DNA of 64,000 nt, taken from assembly GCA_945928575.1 (NCBI GenBank), contig CAMENP010000007.1:1-64000 (forward strand), in the 5' to 3' direction. Of the stretch, positions 40,901 to 49,824 are shown one piece after another (positions within the stretch are counted from its first letter, which is position 1; every line of letters begins with the position of its first letter). This stretch comes from an uncultured Butyrivibrio sp. GTDB taxonomy: Bacteria > Bacillota > Clostridia > Lachnospirales > Lachnospiraceae. The notes below the pieces were generated by a model. That model saw only the letters and a list, made by a program, of their open reading frames with translations, searched no databases and had not been told where the DNA came from. The position numbers were made by a program, and so were the translations under genes.

Positions 40901-43525
40901 ATGAAAGAAGCATATCTTATGAGCAAGGAGGAAGTTTTTCGGGAATATGGTGATGAACGTGGCCTTACATCGGCGCGGGTATCCGAAAAAACAGAACAAT
41001 ACGGAAAGAACGAACTTACCGGGCAGAAGGAAAAAAGCATAATGATGGTTTTTTTAAGCCAGTTCGCAGACCTGCTGGTAATTATTCTTATCGTGGCAGC
41101 CGTGATTTCCATGATTTCAGGTAATGTCGAAAGTACGATTGTTATTTTTGCCGTAATAATCCTGAATGCATTACTCGGGACAATACAGTATGTCAAGGCC
41201 CGTAAATCACTTGATTCACTTAAAAAACTCTCCGCGCCGAAGGCTAAGGTTTTAAGAGATGGCGCAGTAACGCAGATAGCCTCGGCAGATCTCGTTCCGG
41301 GCGATGTGCTGATGCTTGAAGCGGGCGATATGGTTTCTGCCGATGCAAGAATTATCAGCAATTATTCATTGCAGGTTAATGAAAGCTCGCTTACCGGCGA
41401 ATCTGCCAACGTCGATAAAAAAGATTGTGATATTTTTGACAATACGGCACTGGCCGACCGTGTAAACATGGTATATTCCGGAAGTTTTGTAACATACGGA
41501 AGGGCTGTGACAGTGGTCACCGGAACCGGCATGAATACGGAAATAGGCAAAATAGCAGGACTTATGAATAATACGGGAGAACGCAAAACCCCGTTGCAGA
41601 AGAGTCTTGACAATTTCAGCAAGAAGCTCGCCATAGTGATCATGGTGATAAGCGTTATTGTTTTTGCATTGAGATTGATCCAGAAACAGCCTGTGCTTGA
41701 CTCTCTTATGTTTGCCGTGGCACTTGCCGTTGCTGCAATTCCCGAGGCACTCGGTTCGATTGTTACAATAGTACAGGCCATGGGAACCAAAAAAATGGCT
41801 GCCGACAATGCGATTATAAAGGAACTTAAAGCGGTCGAAAGTCTTGGCTGCGTCTCAGTAATATGTTCCGATAAGACCGGCACACTCACACAGAACAAGA
41901 TGACAGTGCAGGATGTATACATTGACGGCTGCTGCATCAAGCCGGAGGAAATAAATATTCATGAGCGTTTGCACAGATATCTTCTGTATGCGGCGATTCT
42001 TGACAATGATTCTTCCATTGCATCCGGCGGCGAAATCGGAGATCCTACGGAAACCTGTCTTCTCACAATGGCACGAAGAGCCGGTTTAAGTGCAGCCGGA
42101 ATTTCGGAGGAAGATATAAGGGAGATGATGCCTCGTATTGAAGAAATTCCTTTTGATTCCGACCGCAAACTTATGAGTGCTAAATATTATATTCACGGCA
42201 TTCCTACAATTCTCACCAAAGGTGCGGTTGACGTTCTTCTGGACAGAACCGATTCAATAGCGGATGTCGGTGGTGTGAGAGTTTTTACGCCTGCCGACCG
42301 AGACAGGATACTGGCGCAGAATATGGCTTTTTCGGAGAACGGACTCAGAGTGCTGGCATTTGCATATAAAGAATGCAAGCCTGACAGCAGGCTCACACAC
42401 GAAGAAGAGAATGGATATACGTTCATCGGCCTTGTATCAATGATGGATCCGCCGCGTCCTGAATCTGTCAGGGCTGTTGCGGATGCGATAGGTGCCGGAA
42501 TAAAACCGGTAATGATAACCGGGGATCACAAGGTGACTGCAACGGCTATTGCGAAGCAGATCGGAATTTATCATGACGGAGATATGGCTCTTACGGGCCA
42601 GGAACTTGACGCACTTACCGATGAAGAACTTGACAGCAGTCTTGAAAAAATAAGCGTGTATGCCAGAGTTTCGCCGGAAAATAAAATAAGAATCGTGGAT
42701 GCATGGCAGCGCAAGGGCAGCATTACTGCCATGACCGGTGACGGTGTCAATGACGCGCCGGCACTTAAAAAAGCCGATATCGGCGTCGCAATGGGAATAA
42801 CCGGCACGGAGGTTTCCAAAGATGCAGCTGCAATGGTTCTCGCAGATGATAATTTCGCAACCATAATAAAGGCAGTTCTCAACGGCCGTAACATATACCG
42901 GAATATACTGAATGCAATACTTTTTCTGCTTTCAGGCAACCTGGCTGCAATAATCGCGGTGCTTTACTGTTCAATCGCAGCGCTTAACACGCCGTTTGAA
43001 CCTGTACATTTGTTGTTTATCAATCTCCTTACTGACTCACTTCCGGCGCTTGCAATTGGCATGGAACCATCAGACAGGACACTTCTTAAGAATAAGCCGA
43101 GAGACCCGAAATCCGGAATCCTTTCCGGCCCGTTCTCGCTCAAACTTGTTCTGTACGGTTTGCTGATATCGGTAGCAACAATGTTCTCATTCTACGTCGG
43201 CCTGCAAACCGGCCCTGCAACCGCGACAACCATGGCATTTGCAACCCTGACGCTTTCGCGTCTCTTCCATGGCTTCAACTGCAGAAGTGACCTGCCGTTA
43301 TACAAAATCGGCCTCTTCACGAACCGTTACACCATAGGCGCATTCCTGCTTGGAACAGCCCTGCTTGCGCTTGTCCTGTTTGCACCATTCATGGAAAAAT
43401 TATTCCTTGTGCAGCCGCTTGACGCAGTGCAGCTTGCGGTAATAGCTGTTGCAGCGCTGGTACCGACACTTATTGTCCAGCTTGTAAAAACTATCCTCTG
43501 TATCCGTCACCGCGCGCAAAAATAA
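40901..43525 (+). CDS. P-type cation ATPase (Ca2+/Mn2+ exporter)
   Basis: 874 residues, type II P-ATPase. The A domain has SLTGES and the phosphorylation site Asp324 lies in ICSDKTGTLT. The nucleotide domain has KGAVDVLL, the hinge is MITGDHKVTA, and MTGDGVNDAPALKKADIG follows. Ten membrane helices are expected. M4 reads IPEALGS instead of the PEGLP of Ca2+ pumps, and M6 keeps NLLTDSLPALAIG. The M5 glutamate of SERCA site I is absent (LLSGNLAAI), implying a single transport site. The upstream Mn2+ riboswitch makes manganese export the best guess. AAAGGAG favours ATG 40901 over 40895. Confidence 0.92.
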   Translation: MKEAYLMSKEEVFREYGDERGLTSARVSEKTEQYGKNELTGQKEKSIMMVFLSQFADLLVIILIVAAVISMISGNVESTIVIFAVIILNALLGTIQYVKARKSLDSLKKLSAPKAKVLRDGAVTQIASADLVPGDVLMLEAGDMVSADARIISNYSLQVNESSLTGESANVDKKDCDIFDNTALADRVNMVYSGSFVTYGRAVTVVTGTGMNTEIGKIAGLMNNTGERKTPLQKSLDNFSKKLAIVIMVISVIVFALRLIQKQPVLDSLMFAVALAVAAIPEALGSIVTIVQAMGTKKMAADNAIIKELKAVESLGCVSVICSDKTGTLTQNKMTVQDVYIDGCCIKPEEINIHERLHRYLLYAAILDNDSSIASGGEIGDPTETCLLTMARRAGLSAAGISEEDIREMMPRIEEIPFDSDRKLMSAKYYIHGIPTILTKGAVDVLLDRTDSIADVGGVRVFTPADRDRILAQNMAFSENGLRVLAFAYKECKPDSRLTHEEENGYTFIGLVSMMDPPRPESVRAVADAIGAGIKPVMITGDHKVTATAIAKQIGIYHDGDMALTGQELDALTDEELDSSLEKISVYARVSPENKIRIVDAWQRKGSITAMTGDGVNDAPALKKADIGVAMGITGTEVSKDAAAMVLADDNFATIIKAVLNGRNIYRNILNAILFLLSGNLAAIIAVLYCSIAALNTPFEPVHLLFINLLTDSLPALAIGMEPSDRTLLKNKPRDPKSGILSGPFSLKLVLYGLLISVATMFSFYVGLQTGPATATTMAFATLTLSRLFHGFNCRSDLPLYKIGLFTNRYTIGAFLLGTALLALVLFAPFMEKLFLVQPLDAVQLAVIAVAALVPTLIVQLVKTILCIRHRAQK

Positions 43526-43564
43526 TCCCGCGCGGGTACCGGAGAAGATTATCGCCGCGTGAAC

Positions 43565-44251
43565 CTAATTCTCGGACTGTTCCGAGGAGTATAACTGATT
43601 TTTGATGGCAAGCATGCGCATATCAGTCTGTGAAATGATGTCGGCACATTCCTTTAACTGTGCCGACAATTCATCGGCATTGGGAACGTCATGCTTGTAT
43701 TTAAGCTGATGGTCAACACTTGACCAGAAGTCCATTGCGATGGTCCGGATCTGAACCTCGACACGCATCGGCTTCTTCTGATTGGAGAAGAACACCGGAA
43801 CCTCCAGGATAAGGTGAAGGCTGCGGTAGCCGTTGGGCTTCGGATTTTCTATGTAATCTTTTTTCTTGATTAAAGTGATGTCATCCTGGCTGAGAAGCAT
43901 ATCTGCAACAGAATATATGTCATCGATGAACGGACAGATTACCCTGATGCCGGCCACGTCATTGAGGCTGCGTTCAATGGACTCGACATTGACAGGCTCG
44001 CCGTAGCGCTTAAGTTTGTCCACTATGCTGAGCGGCCTTTTGATACGCGACTCGATGAATTCAATAGGATTACGGCTGTTGCGGATGCTGAGTTCGTCGT
44101 TGAGAACCTCAAGCTTGGTGCGCACCTCGCGGATGGCACAGTTATACATCATCATAAGTTCCCGGAACTGAAAAGCCTGATTTACGAAAAAATTGTCGGA
44201 ATCCGGAACAAAATTCAGTTCATCAAGAACCTTGTCTAATTCTTTTGTCAT
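43565..44251 (-). CDS. Small alarmone synthetase (RelQ/YjbM-like GTP pyrophosphokinase)
   Basis: A 228-residue single-domain (p)ppGpp synthetase. The RelA/SpoT synthetase core reads RIKRPLSIVDKL, DVAGIRVICPF (Asp for Mg2+), NGYRSLHLILEVP and VEVQIRTIAMDFWSSVDHQLKYK. It lacks the hydrolase, TGS and ACT domains, and the length matches RelQ/SAS1. It makes alarmone from ATP and GTP/GDP under stress. The ribosome binding site is weak (GGTGGG). It is divergent from the following signalling cluster. Confidence 0.94.
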   Translation of the reverse strand: MTKELDKVLDELNFVPDSDNFFVNQAFQFRELMMMYNCAIREVRTKLEVLNDELSIRNSRNPIEFIESRIKRPLSIVDKLKRYGEPVNVESIERSLNDVAGIRVICPFIDDIYSVADMLLSQDDITLIKKKDYIENPKPNGYRSLHLILEVPVFFSNQKKPMRVEVQIRTIAMDFWSSVDHQLKYKHDVPNADELSAQLKECADIISQTDMRMLAIKNQLYSSEQSEN

Positions 44252-44296
44252 ATTTAATTACCCACCGTTTCATAAAATATAATTACCTTCACCAAT

Positions 44297-44325
44297 ATTA
44301 TAACAGATTGCAGGCATTGTTGCAA
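44297..44325 (-). promoter_or_regulatory. Promoter of the alarmone synthetase gene (minus strand)
   Basis: Minus strand: TTGCAA (complement of 44320-44325), 17-base spacer, TATAAT (complement of 44297-44302). An imperfect palindrome GATTGC...GCAATC (44306-44327) spans it and could be an operator. Confidence 0.7.
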
Positions 44326-44380
44326 TCAGACAAGTTGGGAGTAATGTTGGATTAATAAAATAAAGAATGTATAAAAACTA

Positions 44381-44410
44381 TTGCCAAGTACGAAGAGTGA
44401 TGTATATAAT
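44381..44410 (+). promoter_or_regulatory. Promoter of the PASTA/kinase cluster
   Basis: TTGCCA at 44381-44386, 18-base spacer, TATAAT at 44405-44410. Confidence 0.65.
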
Positions 44411-44452
44411 TAAATATTAAACAGAACACTTTTTTGACAGGAGTATTTAAAG

Positions 44453-45121
44453 ATGAAGAAATGTTCAGGCTGTGGTAAATATTTTGATGATAAATATGAT
44501 GTGTGTCCATCCTGCGGACAGATTTGTCCGGTTGTGAATGTGGTGGACCTCACGAAAGTAAAAAGATATCATTTTAATTTTATGCATAATAAGAAAATAT
44601 GGATAACAGTGGCGGCTGTCATTGCGGTTGCAGTGATGGCAGTGATATGTATTGCTGTACATAGAAAACCCGACGAAGCAGAGATAATCAGGGCAGATGA
44701 TGAGGATATGGTGGAAATGCCCGACTTATCGGGACTTACATATGATGAAGCATATTCGCTGTGCCGTATGCAGCTTTTGTATTTGGAAATAAAAGGAATA
44801 ATTTATGATACCCAAAAAGCACCGGGAGTGATTGCAGCCCAGTCAGCAGAAGCCGGAAGCGATATTGCAGCCGGAAGTGTAATTTATGTTAATATGAGCG
44901 GCATAAAGGAAATAGAAAAAGGATATGTTCCGGATGTCATGTATATGAGTCTGGACGATGCCAAACAGGTATTGTCTGAATCGGGTCTGCAGATTGATGT
45001 CCGATATGAATTCAGCGACAGTGTTGCAAAAGGATATGTGACATCGCAGATGCCGGCTGCCAAAGACAAATGCAAAGATGGCGATAAAGTTACGATAACA
45101 GTGAGCGGAGAGGATAAATGA
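44453..45121 (+). CDS. Zinc-ribbon, single-pass membrane protein with two PASTA domains
   Basis: 222 residues. The N-terminal zinc ribbon is CSGCGKYFDDKYDVCPSCG (two CxxC pairs). One membrane helix lies near 45-66 (IWITVAAVIAVAVMAVICIAV region). Two extracellular PASTA domains follow (about 80-148 and 152-221), ending in the typical G..I.YVNMSG and G.KVTITVSG strands. PASTA domains bind muropeptides or lipid II in Ser/Thr kinases, but here the kinase is on a separate gene. The zinc-ribbon motif recurs in proteins at 49197 and 49612. The next gene starts one base after the stop. Probably a partner of that PASTA pseudokinase. Confidence 0.85.
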   Translation: MKKCSGCGKYFDDKYDVCPSCGQICPVVNVVDLTKVKRYHFNFMHNKKIWITVAAVIAVAVMAVICIAVHRKPDEAEIIRADDEDMVEMPDLSGLTYDEAYSLCRMQLLYLEIKGIIYDTQKAPGVIAAQSAEAGSDIAAGSVIYVNMSGIKEIEKGYVPDVMYMSLDDAKQVLSESGLQIDVRYEFSDSVAKGYVTSQMPAAKDKCKDGDKVTITVSGEDK

Positions 45122-45122
45122 T

Positions 45123-48100
45123 ATGGATAAAATGGATGTTCTTAGTGCAGGAACAGTCCTGCATGACTGCTATGAAATAGAAGAATGTATATGCCGGACA
45201 CGATTTTCCGCAGTTTATCGTGTATATGATAAGTACCTTGATAAGATATTTGCGGTCAAAGAATATTTTCCAGGTGACAGATGCCTGAGGGACAAGGATG
45301 GAATAACGGTTGCACCATATCTGGGAGAAGCAGGCAGACTATATGCGGATGGACTTAAAGCTTTTATAGACGATACGGCCGATGCGATGAAGATAAAAGA
45401 CTGTTCCAATCTTGTTAAGATATACAATATTTTTGAGGAAAATAATACTGCGTACAGCGTGATGGAATATGTAGAAGGAAAGACCCTCGGTGAAATACTT
45501 AAGAAAGAGATATATACATATCCGAAGGCGATGGCATTAATGCGTCCTGTAATGAAAGCACTTTCACTTCTGCATGCGGACGGACTTGTGCATCGTAATG
45601 TGGCGCCGGACAATATAATAATCAGACCGGACGGACAACCGGTTCTTATTGACAGCGGGTCATATCATTATGTGGCATCGGATTCCGAAGAAAGCATGAC
45701 CACGATAAACCGTGATGCGTATTCTCCGATGGAACAATATATGAAAAAAGGTACACAGGGACCATACACAGATGTATATTCATGTGCAGCGCTCATCTAT
45801 AGGATGATAACGGGGACGGAAATACCTTTTGCGGCAGCATCGGGCGGAACGGCATATCTTAAGAAACCGGAAAAGACAGCAAAGGGAATTGATGGGGACA
45901 GCAGCGCGGCAATAATTAATGCGCTTCATTCAAATTACAAAGAACGTACACAGACAATTGACGATTTTCTTGCACAGCTTGACGGGACAGTAAGAGTTAA
46001 TGCAAAATACGAAAAAACAATGTCATGGAAGCATACCGGGAACAACATATGGGTAACAGGTGTGATTGTGGTATGTGTTGTAATCGTTGCAATTCTTGCA
46101 GCCGTTACGATTTCGGATATCACCCGGAACGGGAAACACGGTAACAGGGAATATATGCTTGGGAGTGGGATGACGATTGTTCCGAATGTAGTTAACCAGC
46201 AGATAGGGGATGCACTTACCATAACCAGAAAGCATCTTCTATATATGATGATAACGGATAAAGAATATTCAGCAGAAGTAGAGAAGGGTGCGGTGCTGTC
46301 ACAGAATGAGACACCGGGCAGGAAAGTAAAAGCGGGAAATTATCTGGAAATTGTATATTGTGCCGGAGTCAGACAGATATATGCTGAGCGCGTTATAGGA
46401 ATGCCTAAGGACGAGGCAGAAAAATTGCTGAAAAGTCTTGGATTCAAAGTAAAGTTTGAAGATGTTAAAAGCATGGCAAAGCCGGGGTATGTGGCTACAC
46501 AAAGTATCCGGCCGGAAGAGGCGGCCGCACAGGGAAGTGTTATTGTTCTGGGAATTTCCAAGGGACGCGATGACATAGATGAAAACGTGATGACAACGGT
46601 ACCGCAGCTTACAGGTATAACGCTTGAAGAAGCGGAACGTTTATGCGAAGATGCCAAACTGTATTATATTATAGTGAAACACGTCAACTATGCTGAAAAT
46701 CCTGACAGAATATATTCCCAGTCTTTGCAAAGCGGAAGTGAAGTGAATGAAGGAACGGTAATAGAACTTGTATATAACGACGGTCCTAAGATGAACCGTG
46801 TCCCGGATTATCAATACAAGAACATATCGGATGTCGATTCAATAACGGGGAATTTGAAGCTTGAAATAGAATATGTATACGAAAACAGTACAACTGTGGC
46901 CAAAGACAGGATTATCAGACAGAGCATGCCGGCGGGAACACTTGTTAATGACGGGGCGCATATCACGTTATGGGTAAGCCTCGGAGTGGCTGATGTGGAT
47001 GTTGATAATATTATAGACAGGCTGACGACGGCAGATGTTACATCTTCTACGAAGAAACCGGCATCTGGAAATAACAGCGGGCAGAAACCGCAGACAAAGA
47101 CAACGGAAAATGCAGACGGAAGTTCTGCCCAGACAGCGACGCACAAGACCACAGATTCGTCCCAGGCAGAACCTGAGCAGACAACGCAGATACAGTATGA
47201 TGACGATACAACAGAACAGAAATGGGAATTTGATTATGTGATTGGTGATGACGGTGTTACAATCAAATCAATAAAAGTAAGGAAATACTGGGAGGCCGTA
47301 TTTGAAAAAGAAGAGATAAGTATCCCTTCAACGATAGACGGGCATAAGGTTGTTGCCGTTGAAGGACTGTCGACCAATGCGCAGTATGGAGATAATATCA
47401 AAATAATCAATATCCCGTCAACTGTTAAAACAATCAATACGAACAATCTTGAAGGAAGGTCAAGCCTTACAAAGATAGTTGTTGATGCACAGAATGAGGT
47501 GTACGCATCTTATGACGGTGCACTTTACAACAAGGCCCGGACCGTGTTGTATTTTGTGCCGCGTGCCATCAAAGAGGTTACGCTCGCGTCATCCCTTAAG
47601 AAGATAGACGATTCGGCATTCCGGGACTGCCGGTACATAACACGGGTCACGATTCCGGCGGCGATGACTAAATTCGATAATATCCAAGGCGGACTTTTCT
47701 ACGGATGCACGAACCTTAATACCATAAATGTTGAGTCGGGAAACAAAAGGCTTTTTTCGGATAATGGTGTATTATATGAACACGCACACCTGAATAACGG
47801 ACCGGGAATTAATTTTTTTGACCCCGATACATGGGAGTATTACAATACCAAGAGCAGGCTGATAATGATTCCGTACGCCAAGACGAGTCTTGTTATAAGG
47901 GCTGATTGCAATTATGTGGAGTCATACAGTTGTTATTATAATTCGTTAAAACAGATAACAGTCGAAAGCGGAAACAGCTATGTGACGGTATATGATAGTG
48001 TTGTATATATGAAATTTGGCAGCGAATGGGATATACAATGCTTCCCCGGAGGCAAAAGCGAAGTGAATCTTATGGACGGAATTACAAGCGTGACCGGGGA

Positions 48101-48335
48101 ACTGTATGGGTCGGATGCGCTGGTAAAAATCGTAATTCCCGACAGCGTAACATCCATAGACAACTATAAATTAAGAACGTCACCGGTACTCCGCAGTATA
48201 AATATCCCCGCCGGGGTAACATCGATAGGAACCGGGGTGTTAGAAAATGCACCTAATGTAACGGCTACGGTTGTTAAGGGAACATATGGTGAAGAATGGT
48301 GTAAAAATAATAATATAAAATACATTTATGGCTGA
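45123..48335 (+). CDS. PASTA pseudokinase with extracellular leucine-rich repeats
   Basis: 1,070 residues. The N-terminal Hanks-type kinase fold (about 15-270) keeps the ATP-binding Lys46 (FAVKEYFP) and the DFG Asp as Asp177 (IDSGS). It reads HRNVAPDN where active kinases have HRDxKPEN, so the catalytic Asp is Asn159 and the Lys is Ala. The glycine loop (CICRTRFSAVY) is also degenerate. A membrane helix follows (about 303-327), then four PASTA domains (about 340-625), a Thr/Ser/Gln-rich linker (about 640-700) and BspA-type LRRs to the end. It most likely binds wall ligands and transmits the signal without phosphotransfer. Ribosome binding site GGAGAGGA. A non-canonical phosphotransfer activity cannot be excluded. 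Confidence 0.85.
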   Translation: MDKMDVLSAGTVLHDCYEIEECICRTRFSAVYRVYDKYLDKIFAVKEYFPGDRCLRDKDGITVAPYLGEAGRLYADGLKAFIDDTADAMKIKDCSNLVKIYNIFEENNTAYSVMEYVEGKTLGEILKKEIYTYPKAMALMRPVMKALSLLHADGLVHRNVAPDNIIIRPDGQPVLIDSGSYHYVASDSEESMTTINRDAYSPMEQYMKKGTQGPYTDVYSCAALIYRMITGTEIPFAAASGGTAYLKKPEKTAKGIDGDSSAAIINALHSNYKERTQTIDDFLAQLDGTVRVNAKYEKTMSWKHTGNNIWVTGVIVVCVVIVAILAAVTISDITRNGKHGNREYMLGSGMTIVPNVVNQQIGDALTITRKHLLYMMITDKEYSAEVEKGAVLSQNETPGRKVKAGNYLEIVYCAGVRQIYAERVIGMPKDEAEKLLKSLGFKVKFEDVKSMAKPGYVATQSIRPEEAAAQGSVIVLGISKGRDDIDENVMTTVPQLTGITLEEAERLCEDAKLYYIIVKHVNYAENPDRIYSQSLQSGSEVNEGTVIELVYNDGPKMNRVPDYQYKNISDVDSITGNLKLEIEYVYENSTTVAKDRIIRQSMPAGTLVNDGAHITLWVSLGVADVDVDNIIDRLTTADVTSSTKKPASGNNSGQKPQTKTTENADGSSAQTATHKTTDSSQAEPEQTTQIQYDDDTTEQKWEFDYVIGDDGVTIKSIKVRKYWEAVFEKEEISIPSTIDGHKVVAVEGLSTNAQYGDNIKIINIPSTVKTINTNNLEGRSSLTKIVVDAQNEVYASYDGALYNKARTVLYFVPRAIKEVTLASSLKKIDDSAFRDCRYITRVTIPAAMTKFDNIQGGLFYGCTNLNTINVESGNKRLFSDNGVLYEHAHLNNGPGINFFDPDTWEYYNTKSRLIMIPYAKTSLVIRADCNYVESYSCYYNSLKQITVESGNSYVTVYDSVVYMKFGSEWDIQCFPGGKSEVNLMDGITSVTGELYGSDALVKIVIPDSVTSIDNYKLRTSPVLRSINIPAGVTSIGTGVLENAPNVTATVVKGTYGEEWCKNNNIKYIYG

Positions 48336-48338
48336 TTT

Positions 48339-48376
48339 TTACCAAAAGTTACAAAAAAACTTACCAAAAGTTACAA
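48339..48376. promoter_or_regulatory. LytTR-type direct repeats before the response-regulator gene
   Basis: TTACCAAAAGTTACAA occurs at 48339-48354 and again at 48361-48376, an exact 16-base repeat with a period of 22 bases. LytTR DNA-binding domains recognise pairs of short direct repeats about two helical turns apart, and the next gene encodes a LytTR protein. Confidence 0.78.
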
Positions 48377-48397
48377 TTTGCGAAAAAATCAAGATTT

Positions 48398-48403
48398 TAT
48401 GAT
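48398..48403 (+). promoter_or_regulatory. -10 box of the LytTR gene, activator-dependent
   Basis: TATGAT at 48398-48403 has no -35 match at 16-18 bases; the second LytTR repeat ends just before that position. This is the layout of a promoter that needs an activator. Confidence 0.5.
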
Positions 48404-48426
48404 ATGCTTTCTAAGAGGAGGCAACA

Positions 48427-49185
48427 GTGCCTGCGAAAGAGAAAAGTATAGGAATGGTATGGGATAGTATGGTACGTATTGCAATATGTGATGATGATGA
48501 GAAATCGCTGAATGATCTTCAATGCAGGATAAACAAAATACTGCCGAACAGAGTTACGGTAACTGCACATAATAATCCTTTTTCGCTCGTAACATATATA
48601 TGCGATGAGATGAAAGGCCGAATAGATGCGGTTTATATTAGCATCAGGCTTAAAGGGCATAACGGAATAAGGGTAGCTCAGAGCATACTTAAGGAATTCC
48701 CGGACATTAAGATTATATTTGTGTCCGATGATATTGAAAATGCAAGAGATATATTCAAGGTCAATCCGATTTATTTTATAACGAAGCCTTATAATGATGA
48801 TTATCTCAGGGATTCATTGTATAAGCTGGTTTCAATGATTGATGAAGAGGAGGTGGACCTGCTGACGTTAGGGTGTGCTGACAGCAGGAAAGGACTTACA
48901 ACCATAATGACCAGAAATATATATTATATTGAAAGTCAGAAAAGGGTAATTAATGTTCATTATTTTGACAGTTATGGAACATATTATTCCAAACTCGACG
49001 ATATTGAAGGGCGGCTGCGTTCTAATTTTGTCAGGACACACCAGAGTTATATCGTCAATATAGATAAAGTTAAGAAAATAACTAAAGAGGGAGTTCTGCT
49101 TTACGGCGGGAAGACAATTCCGATAAGCCGTTCAAGATATAAGGCAGTAACGGAAATAATTAACAGACACCTAAGTTATATTTAA
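48427..49185 (+). CDS. LytTR-family regulator with atypical (non-phosphorylatable) receiver
   Basis: 252 residues. The receiver domain begins VRIAICDDDEKS and keeps the Thr/Ser (FVSDD) and Lys120 (ITKPY) switch residues. The phospho-acceptor position reads DAVYISIRLKG, with Ser72 where Asp belongs, so canonical phosphorylation is not possible. The LytTR domain (about 150-250) has YYIESQKRVINVH and FVRTHQSYIVNIDKV, typical of AgrA/LytR proteins. GAGGAGG ending at 48421 favours the GTG at 48427; an ATG at 48469 starts the domain itself but has no such site. No histidine kinase is adjacent. It probably binds the repeats at 48339-48376. Confidence 0.88.
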   Translation: MPAKEKSIGMVWDSMVRIAICDDDEKSLNDLQCRINKILPNRVTVTAHNNPFSLVTYICDEMKGRIDAVYISIRLKGHNGIRVAQSILKEFPDIKIIFVSDDIENARDIFKVNPIYFITKPYNDDYLRDSLYKLVSMIDEEEVDLLTLGCADSRKGLTTIMTRNIYYIESQKRVINVHYFDSYGTYYSKLDDIEGRLRSNFVRTHQSYIVNIDKVKKITKEGVLLYGGKTIPISRSRYKAVTEIINRHLSYI

Positions 49186-49196
49186 GGAGGCTAAAT

Positions 49197-49595
49197 ATGT
49201 TAGTCAAGTGTAATAACGGACATTATTATGATAAAGAGCATGATAATGAATGTCCGATATGTAAAGCTGATGCAGATTCAACAGGAAGCGTTGGAGAAAT
49301 TATCTGTATTTTCGGCGAAGGTGAGGGCATAAAATACCCGCTTCATGAGGGGGCGAACAGAATTGGTACAGGGTACCAGATGGACATATGTCTTGCTGAT
49401 GATATGCAAATAACGCGTGACAATCACTGCTCAATAGTATATGATGTAAATAAGCATAAGTTCACGATAGTACCGACAGCGGGTTCACTCACATATGTGA
49501 ATGATGTGCTGCTTAAGCAGCCGAGATTGCTGTATGAGAAAGATGTATTCCGAATAGGACGAAGTAATTATAAGCTGGTTAAGAAGAAAAACTGA
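49197..49595 (+). CDS. Zinc-ribbon plus FHA-domain protein
   Basis: 132 residues. The short N-terminal metal-binding motif is CNNGHYYDKEHDNECPIC. An FHA domain follows (about 35-128), with NRIGTG as the first loop and ITRDNHCSIVYD in place of the usual SRxH. The phosphothreonine-contacting Ser and Arg/His pattern is partly altered (TRDNHC), so pThr binding is uncertain. FHA proteins read Ser/Thr-kinase phosphorylation, fitting the kinase gene 1 kb downstream. AGGAGG precedes the ATG. Confidence 0.83.
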   Translation: MLVKCNNGHYYDKEHDNECPICKADADSTGSVGEIICIFGEGEGIKYPLHEGANRIGTGYQMDICLADDMQITRDNHCSIVYDVNKHKFTIVPTAGSLTYVNDVLLKQPRLLYEKDVFRIGRSNYKLVKKKN

Positions 49596-49611
49596 TAACC
49601 GGAGGAAAAAT

Positions 49612-49794
49612 ATGAGGATTGTTAAATGCGATTCAGGACATTATTACGATGCCGACGTATACAAAGAATGTCCGCATTGCACCGGTAAAGCTGACTATAA
49701 AGACATAATCACATCACCAATCAAGAACGGTGGTACAGACTTAAGAGCAGATGATATATCCGCAGACAGACTGAATTATGAGCATAAATTTTAG
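49612..49794 (+). CDS. Small zinc-ribbon protein, possibly the N-terminal half of a split FHA protein
   Basis: 60 residues beginning IVKCDSGHYYDADVYKECPHC, the same motif as the N-terminus of the preceding protein, then an unstructured tail. It ends at TAG (49792-49794). The same reading frame stays open beyond the TAG through nine codons plus Gly into the FHA gene at 49825. The preceding gene has the same two parts fused, so this may be one gene interrupted by an amber codon. The intact ribosome binding site (GGAGG) shows it is translated on its own. Confidence 0.65.
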   Translation: MRIVKCDSGHYYDADVYKECPHCTGKADYKDIITSPIKNGGTDLRADDISADRLNYEHKF

Positions 49795-49802
49795 GGGGGG
49801 GG
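49794..49802 (+). repeat. Run of nine G between the zinc-ribbon and FHA genes
   Basis: Nine consecutive G starting with the last base of the TAG stop. Such tracts are prone to slippage. Here a length change would alter only the gap before the next ATG or the frame of any read-through. Confidence 0.85.
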
Positions 49803-49824
49803 TAGAAGAAAGGAATATCCTGGA

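Noticed and set aside
49794..49802. Phase variation of the zinc-ribbon gene by the G tract
   Set aside because: The TAG stop ends at the first G, upstream of the rest of the tract, so changes in tract length cannot remove it. Only effects on the downstream gene remain possible.
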